Source of the DNA: Acidimicrobiaceae bacterium
GTDB taxonomy: Bacteria > Actinomycetota > Acidimicrobiia > Acidimicrobiales > RAAP-2
NCBI GenBank assembly: GCA_947455165.1
Contig: CANGMP010000002.1
Span: 1-64,000, forward strand
DNA: 64,000 bases
Direction of reading: 5' to 3'
Of the stretch, positions 51,810 through 59,923 are shown one piece after another. Position numbers and translations under genes: made by a program. Position 1 is the stretch's first letter; each line of letters starts with the position of its first letter. The notes under the pieces were generated by a model, which was not told where the DNA came from, did no database searches, and saw nothing but the letters and a program-made list of their open reading frames with translations.

Positions 51810-53942
51810 TTAAAAAATTTGATTGCCCATCTCCTCAAGAACACTGAATGGTTCAAGCATGGGGAGAATGTCATGGTGGACAGCACGCGTAATAAATCGC
51901 ATGTAGGTCTGCGTGACGACGCCGGGGCGTGACATCGTTGCGACGCCGTGAATAATCGGCGGGCAGTACGAAGCTGAGCAGAAGAGTGGCGACATGTCGT
52001 ACTGGTGCACACCGGCGGCCGAGTCGATGTCTCCTTCAGCCTGGACTCGATCGGTGGCGATGAAGTTCGTCCGGTCAACGGCGCAGAGCGATTGGTGCGA
52101 TGCGATACCCAAGCACTTACGTGGAACGATGGGCGACGTTGGCCAGCCCGTCACGTTGATAAAGACAATCGTTCCACTAGCTCGTTCGAGCGACTGAACG
52201 TAGGCGTGATACCCCGACTTCCACTCGTTGAGTGACAGCGTTGCGTAGGCCGGATCGCGCTCATCAGAAACGAGGAAAATCACGTTCGGACGGAGAGATG
52301 CCAAGCGGCTGCGCACCGAGGCGTGCCACGTGGCGCAGGTCTTGGCCGCCTTACTTTGCGGATCCGTGTCGTACGCGGCGTTGTTCCGACAGTTGTCATG
52401 AGACAGCAGGATGACCTTGAAATGTTCGGACTCAGCAATTGGCTGGAGTGCGGCCAAGAATGTTGCCGCTCGCTGGTCGCCAACCAGCGCCAAGGTCAGC
52501 GTTCCCTTGGGGTCACCAAAGATGCATTTGCCTGACGTTGTCGCGTTGCCCTTCAGTTGACAGTCGGAGAAGAGCTTGGAGTTTCCGTCACCACGGAGGT
52601 TGCTAATACCGGGCAGGAAGTTGCCAACCTCCATCGAAGCCGTTTCACTCGACTGCGCGATGTAGTCCGCCAATTGCGATGAGGTTGGATAGAACTTCGG
52701 GTCCAAGTGCAACGGAAAGCCGAGCTGTAGCGCCGTAGGTGGTGCGGCTTTAAAAGCCGTGACGGGCTTGAAGTGAGCCATGTTGGTAAGTCCGAAGGAG
52801 AACACCACCGTTACGGCAATGAGCAACGATGACCCGCGATACGTGATGAGGTAGTCCATACGCTTGTCGACGCGATCGTCGTTGGGGTCAAGCCAGTTCT
52901 GCACGGGACGCTCAATGAAGTGATACGAGAGGATGCTCGCCACCACAACACCAGCGAGCACGCCAAGTCGTAGCGGTGCGGATGGGTGACTCCGCGTTTG
53001 GTGGTTCAGTACGACGATTGCTGGGTAGAGCCACAAATAGAAGCTGAAGGTGTAGCGACCCGAAGCGGCCAGTGGTCGAAACGAAAGAACTCGGGCCAGT
53101 TTCGTATCATCGGCCCAAACCAGTCCAGCGAGTACGGCCAATGAGGCGAGCGCCACGATCGGGCCAAATGGTCCCGGGTACCACGAGTGACTCGTCAGTG
53201 TGATGGCGAAGAAACCAATGACCAACAGGCCAATGGCCGATGCCGAACCCCGCACAACCTTGGAGGGAACGGCGATCTGGTCTTGATACACCGCGAAGAG
53301 AGCGCCAATGGCAAATGCGGCGACGCGCGTGAAGGTGGCGTAGTAGTTGAGCTCTCCGGTGGTGAGCAGCGAAAGCGCAATCGAACCGACAAGCACAATC
53401 CACAAGGTTCGACGAATGAGTGATTCACCATTTGATCGCCGGGCAAAGTGGAAGAGGATGGCCCACAACAAAGCAACCTGCTCCAACACCGAGATCGACC
53501 AGAACTGTTGGAAGAAACTTGTCGACTCCGCGGGCAGCAATGGGTGGCTGTTCGACGTGGCCAGGAAAAAATTTGAAAAGAAGAGCATCGCCGAGCGAGC
53601 CGAAGACATCATGAAGTCGGCGCTGGCGTACCCGTACAAAGCGAGCGCTACACCACTCGTGATGATGATCACGAGTGCCATCACTGGCACAACGCGGCGG
53701 AGACGGAACGCTACGAAATCTGTAAGGAAATCACGCGTCGACTCCGGTGGCCTCGCCGCCAATTTGCGAGAGATGAAGTAACCGGCAAGAACGAAGAACA
53801 CGTCTAGGCCGATGTAACCACCCTGAAAAAGTGGAATGCGCAGCAGCCAGGCGGCCACGAGGAAGACGGCAACTACCCGAAGACCCTCGACGCTTCGAAT
53901 GCGCGAAGGGGTCGCTGGTTCCAATTCCTCAGTGGCCGACAT
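51810..53942 (-). CDS. Membrane acyltransferase (OafA/YrhL type) with a degenerate SGNH domain
   Basis: The 710-residue protein starts MSATEELEPATPSRIRSVEGLRVVAVF, where the acyltransferase-3 family has its R-x10-H motif region (IRSVEGLRVVAVFLV). About ten membrane helices follow (FLVLAGYFISRKLAARP and so on). The extracytoplasmic C-terminal domain (from about 430) resembles SGNH hydrolases, but the block-I motif GDSH reads LVGDQRAATF and no DxxH is seen near the end (CPPIIHGVATMSRPGVVTQ), so catalytic Ser and His seem lost. It probably O-acylates a cell-surface glycan. It is immediately upstream of ugd on the same strand. Confidence 0.88.
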   Translation of the reverse strand: MSATEELEPATPSRIRSVEGLRVVAVFLVAAWLLRIPLFQGGYIGLDVFFVLAGYFISRKLAARPPESTRDFLTDFVAFRLRRVVPVMALVIIITSGVALALYGYASADFMMSSARSAMLFFSNFFLATSNSHPLLPAESTSFFQQFWSISVLEQVALLWAILFHFARRSNGESLIRRTLWIVLVGSIALSLLTTGELNYYATFTRVAAFAIGALFAVYQDQIAVPSKVVRGSASAIGLLVIGFFAITLTSHSWYPGPFGPIVALASLAVLAGLVWADDTKLARVLSFRPLAASGRYTFSFYLWLYPAIVVLNHQTRSHPSAPLRLGVLAGVVVASILSYHFIERPVQNWLDPNDDRVDKRMDYLITYRGSSLLIAVTVVFSFGLTNMAHFKPVTAFKAAPPTALQLGFPLHLDPKFYPTSSQLADYIAQSSETASMEVGNFLPGISNLRGDGNSKLFSDCQLKGNATTSGKCIFGDPKGTLTLALVGDQRAATFLAALQPIAESEHFKVILLSHDNCRNNAAYDTDPQSKAAKTCATWHASVRSRLASLRPNVIFLVSDERDPAYATLSLNEWKSGYHAYVQSLERASGTIVFINVTGWPTSPIVPRKCLGIASHQSLCAVDRTNFIATDRVQAEGDIDSAAGVHQYDMSPLFCSASYCPPIIHGVATMSRPGVVTQTYMRFITRAVHHDILPMLEPFSVLEEMGNQIF

Positions 53943-54066
53943 TGATAGTAAGAATAGTTCACTAAGCGCCCACGGTCACCGGAGAAGTTTCCATTGTCTA
54001 CAGAGTTTTTCAAGCAGAAACATAACTTTGGTAGACCCGAGGTACGCCTAGCCTGAGAGCATCCCT

Positions 54067-54981
54067 ATGAGTACACCTACCGCCTCCGTCGTTATCTGCG
54101 TCTATACCGAAGAGCGCTGGGACGCGATATTGCGGTGCCTAGACGGTGTTTCGAAGCAGACGGTCACCCCGCACGAGGTCTTCGTATCCGTTGACCACAA
54201 TCCGGAGATGCACCAGCGGCTGGTCAGGGAGGTAGCCCCACTCCACCCTTCAGTCAACTTCCTCGACGCGAGCGAGGGGCCACGAGGCATTGGTACCGCT
54301 CGAAACACGGGCGCCAACGCAGCCACGGCCGAAATTGTGGCATTTTTGGACGACGATGCAGCACCGGAACCTGGTTGGTTGGCCGCCCTCATCACCCCAT
54401 TCGCTCAGAGCGATGTCTTGGTCGCGGCCGGCCGCGTCGTCCCCAACTGGTTAGGCACCTACAAGGCTCCCTGGTGGTTCCCGCCCGAATATCTTTGGAT
54501 CGTCGGGTCAACGTGGCGCGGCTTTGGTAAGGACCACAGCGAGGTCCGCAATCCAATTGGCGCTTCCATGGCGGTGCGACGCTCGGTACTAAACGAGCTC
54601 AATGGCTTCGATACGTCAATCGTGTACTGCAATGACGAAACCGACCTCTGCCTGCGCATTCGGAAGGCTCACCCCGAATCTCGAGTGCTCTACGCCCCAG
54701 AATCGGTTATCAATCACGAAGTGCCGGCCGCACGTCAAAATCCCCGCTACTTCTTCAAGCGTTGTTGGACTGAGGGCACGGTCAAGGGAAAGACATCCGA
54801 GGACCATGGTCGCGGAACGCTCATGCGCGAACTCGACTACTGCATTCGCTATCTGACGACCGGTGTGCTGGGATCGCTCGTAACGCTCCGACTCGGTCGA
54901 GTGGTATTCCTCGTCGGCGGATTTGGCACGACCTTGGTTGGCTGGATCTACTCGCGCACCAAGCGCGCACTCGCCAAGTAA
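54067..54981 (+). CDS. Family 2 glycosyltransferase
   Basis: The 304-residue GT-A enzyme has VVICVYTEERWDAILRCLDGV, VSVDHNPEMHQRLVREV, GPRGIGTARNTGANAATAEIVAFLDDDAAPEPGWL with the DxD metal site, and a later EVRNPIGASMAVRRSVLNELNGFD acceptor region. A C-terminal hydrophobic segment (VVFLVGGFGTTLVGWIY) may tether it to the membrane. It is the only plus-strand gene in the polysaccharide region and is divergent from the acyltransferase. Its stop abuts that of the convergent GT2 gene with no intergenic base. Confidence 0.9.
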   Translation: MSTPTASVVICVYTEERWDAILRCLDGVSKQTVTPHEVFVSVDHNPEMHQRLVREVAPLHPSVNFLDASEGPRGIGTARNTGANAATAEIVAFLDDDAAPEPGWLAALITPFAQSDVLVAAGRVVPNWLGTYKAPWWFPPEYLWIVGSTWRGFGKDHSEVRNPIGASMAVRRSVLNELNGFDTSIVYCNDETDLCLRIRKAHPESRVLYAPESVINHEVPAARQNPRYFFKRCWTEGTVKGKTSEDHGRGTLMRELDYCIRYLTTGVLGSLVTLRLGRVVFLVGGFGTTLVGWIYSRTKRALAK

Positions 54982-55707
54982 CTACGCCTTGCGGCGCTCG
55001 TGAACCAAGACTCGCAGGATTCGCAGACCGTCGCGAATTGAATTCAGCTTGGACTCGCCACCGACTCGCGGTGACTCCCACGACGTAAATTCGCCGATAC
55101 GAAGTTCCGAGCGAGACAGGCGCGCGGCCAACTGAATTTCGAAGGCGAAGCCGTCGGCCAGACCTTCAGTTACCGGCAACACACGACGGTGGTAGGCGTT
55201 AAAGCCGTAGGTGATGTCGGTCCAGTTCATGTCAGCCACATGGTTGGCACACCAGGTCAGTACGTTATTGCCGAAGGCGCGCCACTTCGTGAAGTCAGAT
55301 GATCCGCCGCCGGGCTTGCAACGGCTACCTTTCACAAAGTCGTAGCCCTCGACGATGAGCATGTTGAGCGCATCAATCATGTCGAGTGGGTCCATCGAAC
55401 CGTCGCCGTCGCAGGTCACCAGAATCTGACCCTTGGCGAGTGCTAGGCCCTGCTTGATGGCCGAGCCCTTGCCACGACCCACCTGCTCTACGACGGTGGC
55501 GTCAGGGCGAATATAGGAGACGACATCGCGAGTGTCGTCGGTCGAGGCCCAGTCGACAATGATGATTTCGTCAACGACGGCAGGAATCGCCGGCAAGAGT
55601 CGTCGCAGACCTCGGGCTTCGTTGTGTGTTGGAACAATGAGGGAAACCGCGACGTCTTCTGGCTTGAGCCCGAGGGCCCCACGGACGTCGATCTTCAGGT
55701 GCTCCAC
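54982..55707 (-). CDS. Polyprenyl-phosphate glycosyltransferase-like GT2 (DPM1/GtrB type)
   Basis: The 241-residue protein starts with GTG two bases after the GT4 stop. It has VSLIVPTHNEARGLRRLLPAIP, EIIIVDWASTDDTRDVV, RGKGSAIKQGLALAKGQILVTCDGDGSMDPLDMIDAL with the DGDGS metal site, then YDFVKGSRCKPGGGSSD and DITYGFNAYHRRVLP. These resemble dolichol-phosphate-mannose synthase-type catalytic domains without membrane helices. It may load a lipid carrier sugar used by the region's GT-C-like protein. Confidence 0.9.
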   Translation of the reverse strand: MEHLKIDVRGALGLKPEDVAVSLIVPTHNEARGLRRLLPAIPAVVDEIIIVDWASTDDTRDVVSYIRPDATVVEQVGRGKGSAIKQGLALAKGQILVTCDGDGSMDPLDMIDALNMLIVEGYDFVKGSRCKPGGGSSDFTKWRAFGNNVLTWCANHVADMNWTDITYGFNAYHRRVLPVTEGLADGFAFEIQLAARLSRSELRIGEFTSWESPRVGGESKLNSIRDGLRILRVLVHERRKA

Positions 55708-55709
55708 AC

Positions 55710-56801
55710 TTATTCCTTCTCACTTGCGATTTGTTGAATCATGGCGTCAAACTCGTCAGCCGCGTCATCCCACGTTACGAGTTCTTCAAGGTTGGGCGTG
55801 AATTTCGTGGTCGAAGCGACCCGAATGCTGCTCACGAATTGATTTGCGTCAAAGGAGGGCACGGCCTCGACGATGCCTCGACGGGCGAGTCCAACAACAC
55901 CTTCGTTCCCTTCGGCGGGAACGAGTACGTGACACCCCAAGGCGGCCGCTTCAATGACGGCCATCGGGTGCGTCTCGTACAGGCTTGGGGCAATAACCAA
56001 GTGGGCCGACTGGAGCGTGCCTGCCAAGAGCGCACGCTCATGTTGGTCAAACGATCGAAACCGCACCGCGTCCGCGATGTCGAGGTCGGCCGCTTGGGCT
56101 GTCAGCACCGACTGCTCTTCGCCACGACCAATCACTGTGAGATGCCAGGGCGTTTCCGGAGTGCGAAGTTGAGCCAGCGCGTCAATCACGATGTGATGAC
56201 GTTTTTGACGCTCGAGGCGGCCAATGCAGACCAAGTGCCACGGATCGACCTCGGGTCGAACAGCCGGTGTCGGCATGTCGGCGCCGTTGGGAATGTATTT
56301 AAGGCGCTCAACGTTTAACGAGAGCTCCTTTTGGTATAGCTCAACTTCGTGCGGAGCCGTGGCGACGGTAAAGCGTGCTCGGCGAAACCATCGCGCCAAA
56401 ACACGACGCTGCAACGGGTAGAGAGCTTGGCGTAGTCCATTCGCGTTGGCGCCCTCGTGGTAGACGACGATCAGCGGAATGTCGTGGCGAATCGTCGACA
56501 TGAGAGCCCACGCCGACACCACCGATTGGTAACCATCAAGGATGACGACATCAGGCTGGAGCGACTTAAGTTGCTTGACCCAACCCCTGGGAATAAAGGG
56601 GTCGCCACTGGCCGGCCAGGTCTTGACTCGGTTGATCGTCACGCCGTCGATGACATCGGCTCCTGGTAGCTCTAACCCGGGGTTTGAGGTGACAACGGTC
56701 ACATCATGAGAGCGATTCAGACGAGTCGCAATCTCTCGAGCGTGCGTTTGGACGCCGCCGAGGGAAGGGCTGTATCGAGCTGACGACAGCATGACTTTCA
56801 C
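55710..56801 (-). CDS. Family 4 glycosyltransferase
   Basis: The 363-residue GT-B protein has SSARYSPSLGGVQTHAREIATRL, DVVILDGYQSVVSAWAL, VVYHEGANANGLRQALYPLQ, WHLVCIGRLERQKRHHIVIDAL, and APSLYETHPMAVIEAAALGCHVLVPAEG with the EX7E motif. The start is either GTG at 56801 or ATG at 56792; both lie at the edge of a dyad (56797-56819). It heads the two-gene unit with the GT2 protein. Confidence 0.9.
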   Translation of the reverse strand: MKVMLSSARYSPSLGGVQTHAREIATRLNRSHDVTVVTSNPGLELPGADVIDGVTINRVKTWPASGDPFIPRGWVKQLKSLQPDVVILDGYQSVVSAWALMSTIRHDIPLIVVYHEGANANGLRQALYPLQRRVLARWFRRARFTVATAPHEVELYQKELSLNVERLKYIPNGADMPTPAVRPEVDPWHLVCIGRLERQKRHHIVIDALAQLRTPETPWHLTVIGRGEEQSVLTAQAADLDIADAVRFRSFDQHERALLAGTLQSAHLVIAPSLYETHPMAVIEAAALGCHVLVPAEGNEGVVGLARRGIVEAVPSFDANQFVSSIRVASTTKFTPNLEELVTWDDAADEFDAMIQQIASEKE

Positions 56802-56819
56802 TTAACAATTGTAAGTGAA
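56797..56819. promoter_or_regulatory. 8-bp inverted repeat overlapping the GT4 translation start
   Basis: TTCACTTA and TAAGTGAA flank ACAATTG. The left arm covers the GTG candidate start, so the dyad could be a repressor site or an RNA hairpin masking initiation. Confidence 0.45.
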
Positions 56820-56888
56820 CAGGTTTTGCGAATTCTTAGAAGAGTCAACTTTGTAACACTCCCGTCACGAGAAAGATAAGTGATTGCT

Positions 56889-57659
56889 TTATTCCCGGGA
56901 GCTTTCATCGGTCGTAATCAACGAGAGCAACTCGGTCAAAATCCTCGCCGTCGCCCCCCAGACCAAGTCCCCAGGAACTTTGTAGAAGTAGATCGGGAAT
57001 GAGCCATCCTGCGATGACGGGCGCCTCGATTCACGCCACCACCGTTCTTGCGCAAAGGCCTCCACCGTGAGTAGTTCTGCCAGAGACACCGTAAAAACTC
57101 GATCTACTTCACGTTCATCAATTTCAAAGCGAGGGCGACCATCGTGAAACGCCACGATCGGCCAAATGGCTGACTGGCTCGCCATGGTGACAATCGGGGT
57201 GAGCGCGCCAAGTACGCGCAAACGGTTGGCATCCAGCCCAACTTCTTCGTGCGCCTCCCGAAGTGCCGTGGCCACGGGAGTCTCATCATCGTCGCTTCGA
57301 CCACCAGGAAAGGCGACTTCTTGGCGATGATTACGGAGGTGGACAGACCGTCGGGTCAAGATGACGTGCACTCCCCCCTCGTCTTCAAAGAGACAGACCA
57401 AAACTGCGGAGCGGCGGAGAACTGCGTCCTGCTGTTCGAAAAACTCCAATTCGTCGTTTATGACGGGCATCTCACCATCGATATCGATCCGAGATGCTCG
57501 CAGTTTCAGTTCGATGTCTCGCAGCGTGAGCGTCGACCAGTCCTCTCCGTGTCGGTGGGCCCACGGGGCAGGGCCACCGGGCTCTCGACGGGCAACTATC
57601 GGCAGAACTTGGGGGTAGATGTGGCCGGGGAAGGGCGAAGCATCGGGTTCCAGAGTCAT
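56889..57659 (-). CDS. NUDIX hydrolase, CoA pyrophosphatase-like
   Basis: The 256-residue protein carries a full NUDIX box (GGRSDDDETPVATALREAHEEVGL, GX5EX7REUXEEXGU) immediately after ILTRRSVHLRNHRQEVAFPGG, the upstream signature of the CoA pyrophosphatase (UPF0035) subgroup. It probably cleaves CoA or related dinucleotides. An extra N-terminal domain of about 80 residues precedes the fold. It is divergent from the MMPL transporter gene. Confidence 0.87.
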   Translation of the reverse strand: MTLEPDASPFPGHIYPQVLPIVARREPGGPAPWAHRHGEDWSTLTLRDIELKLRASRIDIDGEMPVINDELEFFEQQDAVLRRSAVLVCLFEDEGGVHVILTRRSVHLRNHRQEVAFPGGRSDDDETPVATALREAHEEVGLDANRLRVLGALTPIVTMASQSAIWPIVAFHDGRPRFEIDEREVDRVFTVSLAELLTVEAFAQERWWRESRRPSSQDGSFPIYFYKVPGDLVWGATARILTELLSLITTDESSRE

Positions 57660-57686
57660 CGCATGCTCTTTCTTTGGCCTTAATTT

Positions 57687-57717
57687 ACGAGTTTCTCGTG
57701 CTTTGCGTTACCGGTAA
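57687..57717. promoter_or_regulatory. Two small palindromes upstream of the MMPL gene
   Basis: ACGAG-TTT-CTCGT (57687-57699) and the perfect palindrome TTACCGGTAA (57708-57717) occupy the 104-base spacer between the NUDIX and MMPL genes. They are operator candidates; short perfect palindromes can occur by chance. Confidence 0.4.
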
Positions 57718-57738
57718 GGTCGAAGTGAATTCTTTGCG

Positions 57739-57748
57739 GTACCCCCCC
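57739..57748 (+). other. GTACCCCCCC tract directly before a candidate MMPL ATG
   Basis: The 10-mer precedes the ATG at 57749. The preferred ATG at 57764 lies 15 bases further on behind AGGAG. The same 10-mer precedes the UDP-glucose dehydrogenase ATG. Confidence 0.7.
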
Positions 57749-57763
57749 ATGTCTAGGAGTTTC

Positions 57764-59923
57764 ATGTCTTCCCTCGCTCGCTGGTGCGTTCGGCACCGTT
57801 TTGTCGTCATTGTCTTGTGGATTGGCCTGTTTGTCGGCCTCACCGCTGGATCTAACGCCCTCGGCAATAACTTCCGCGACACGTTCAACCTCCCCGGCAC
57901 GGAATCCACCAAGGCGCTAGGTCTGCTGGTTAAGGGTTTTGGCCAACTCGAAAAAGGTGACCAGGACACCATCGTCTTCCAGTCACGCAACGGTGAAGCC
58001 ATCACCAGCCCTGCCTTTCAGACAGAAATCAATCGGACGCTGCATGAAATTGGACACCTTCCGAACGTGGCGCTCGTCACGAGTCCATTTAGCGCTGACG
58101 GTAAGAATCAAATCAGCCCACTCGACAGCACCATTGCCTACGCCACCGTTACCTTTAACGGATCGGCCTTCACCCTCAACAAGGACGACATTCGAGCCGT
58201 GGTAACCAAGGGCTCGGCTCTGCGTAGCAAGAGCCTGGACGTTGAGTTCGGTGGACGGGCCATTGGCCAGCTGAACCAGCCCAAGGGCAGCCCCGGTGAG
58301 ATGTTCGGCATCTTGGCGGCCGGCATCATCTTGATCTTGGCCTTCGGCTCCTTCCTCGCCATGCTGCTGCCCCTGGGTACTGCCCTCTTCGCCCTCGGTA
58401 CCGCATCGGCCGCCGTCGGACTCTTGACCCACGCCTTTTCCATTGCGACATTTGCGCCTCAGCTGGGCTCGCTTATCGGACTCGGTGTCGGTATTGACTA
58501 CGCACTCTTCATCGTCACTCGCTACCGTCAGAGCCTGCAGCTCGGAATGAGCGTCGAAGAGTCGGTGAAGACCGCGGTGAACACGTCGGGCCGAGCGGTG
58601 ATCTTCGCCGGTGGCACAGTTTGCATCGCCCTCCTCGGCATGCTCGTGCTGCGTCTGACCTTCCTGAACGGTGTGGCTATCGCCGCATCGGTCACGGTGC
58701 TCATCACCATGGTGGCGGCCATCACGTTGTTGCCGGCACTCCTCAGCCTGCTCGGGAAGCGTGCCCTTAGCCGTCGCAGCCGTCGTGAACTGTCGGCCAA
58801 CGGTGGCACCAAGGAAAGCCAGCACCCGCGCTGGGAACAGTGGAGTGCCTTTGTGGCTAAGCGCCCAATTCCGCTGGCTCTCGCCGCTATCGCTGTAATT
58901 GCCGTGTTGATCGTCCCCTACTTCTCACTGCACCTTGGCAATGCCGACCAGGGGACCGACCCGAAGACCAGCACGACCTATAAGGCGTACTCCCTCCTTT
59001 CGAAGGGTTTCGGCCCAGGCTTTAACGGGCCACTCCAGATTGTGGCGCCTCTCACCAAGGTTGACGACGTCATGACGCTCAACGCGCTGCGCACCGAAGT
59101 CATGAAGAACCCCAATGTGTCCTTCGTCGCTCCACCCGAAGTGAGCCCCAACCAAAAAGTTGCGGTACTGATGGTCTTCCAAAAGTCGAGTCCGTCCGAC
59201 ATCAAGACTTCGGACCTCATCAAGGAGCTGCGCACCTCGACCGTGCCCAGCGTGACGAAGGGAACGTCCTTGCACGCGTACGTCGGTGGCTCAACGGCCA
59301 TCTTTGACGACTTCGCTCAGACGCTTTCCAACAAGCTTCCGCTCTTCATTGGCGTGATTGTCTTGCTCGGCTGCCTCTTGCTGCTCCTCGCCTTCCGGAG
59401 TCTGTTGATTCCGGCCACCGCAGCAGTCATGAACCTTTTGGCTGCCGGCGCATCCTTCGGTGTCGTCGTCGCCATATTCCAGTGGGGTTGGGGTGGCTCG
59501 GTGCTCAACGTGGGCAGCGGTCCGATCGAATCCTTCTTGCCGGTCATCATGATTTCGATTCTCTTCGGGCTGTCGATGGACTACCAAGTTTTCCTCGTGA
59601 GTCGCATGCACGAAGAGTGGGTGCACACCGGTGAAAACCGGCGCTCCGTAATGCGTGGTCAGGCCGACACCGGACGAGTCATCACGGCAGCGGCCCTCAT
59701 CATGATCTCAGTCTTCATCGCTTTCGTTTTTGGTGGTGAGCGAGTCATTGCCGAGTTTGGCATCGGCCTCGGTGGTGCTGTTTTCTTGGACGCCTTCATT
59801 CTGCGCACGATCTTGGTTCCGGCACTGATGCACCTCTTCGGCAACGCCAACTGGTGGCTGCCGGGATGGCTGGACCGCAAGATGCCCCACCTCGCAGTGG
59901 AAGCGCCGGACGAAGCGAACTAA
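57764..59923 (+). CDS. MMPL/RND-family transporter
   Basis: The ATG at 57764 follows AGGAG by four bases and begins MSSLARWCVRHRFVVIVLWIG; the track start adds unlikely residues. The 719-residue protein has the two-fold RND layout: a membrane helix, a large extracytoplasmic domain (about 35-175), a helix bundle with GLGVGIDYALFIVTRYRQ, a second helix (about 370), a second extracytoplasmic domain and a bundle with LFGLSMDYQVFLVSRMHEEW. The D-Y pairs in both bundles are the proton-relay motif. It exports lipids or small molecules. Its stop overlaps the convergent amidohydrolase by four bases. Confidence 0.93.
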   Translation: MSSLARWCVRHRFVVIVLWIGLFVGLTAGSNALGNNFRDTFNLPGTESTKALGLLVKGFGQLEKGDQDTIVFQSRNGEAITSPAFQTEINRTLHEIGHLPNVALVTSPFSADGKNQISPLDSTIAYATVTFNGSAFTLNKDDIRAVVTKGSALRSKSLDVEFGGRAIGQLNQPKGSPGEMFGILAAGIILILAFGSFLAMLLPLGTALFALGTASAAVGLLTHAFSIATFAPQLGSLIGLGVGIDYALFIVTRYRQSLQLGMSVEESVKTAVNTSGRAVIFAGGTVCIALLGMLVLRLTFLNGVAIAASVTVLITMVAAITLLPALLSLLGKRALSRRSRRELSANGGTKESQHPRWEQWSAFVAKRPIPLALAAIAVIAVLIVPYFSLHLGNADQGTDPKTSTTYKAYSLLSKGFGPGFNGPLQIVAPLTKVDDVMTLNALRTEVMKNPNVSFVAPPEVSPNQKVAVLMVFQKSSPSDIKTSDLIKELRTSTVPSVTKGTSLHAYVGGSTAIFDDFAQTLSNKLPLFIGVIVLLGCLLLLLAFRSLLIPATAAVMNLLAAGASFGVVVAIFQWGWGGSVLNVGSGPIESFLPVIMISILFGLSMDYQVFLVSRMHEEWVHTGENRRSVMRGQADTGRVITAAALIMISVFIAFVFGGERVIAEFGIGLGGAVFLDAFILRTILVPALMHLFGNANWWLPGWLDRKMPHLAVEAPDEAN

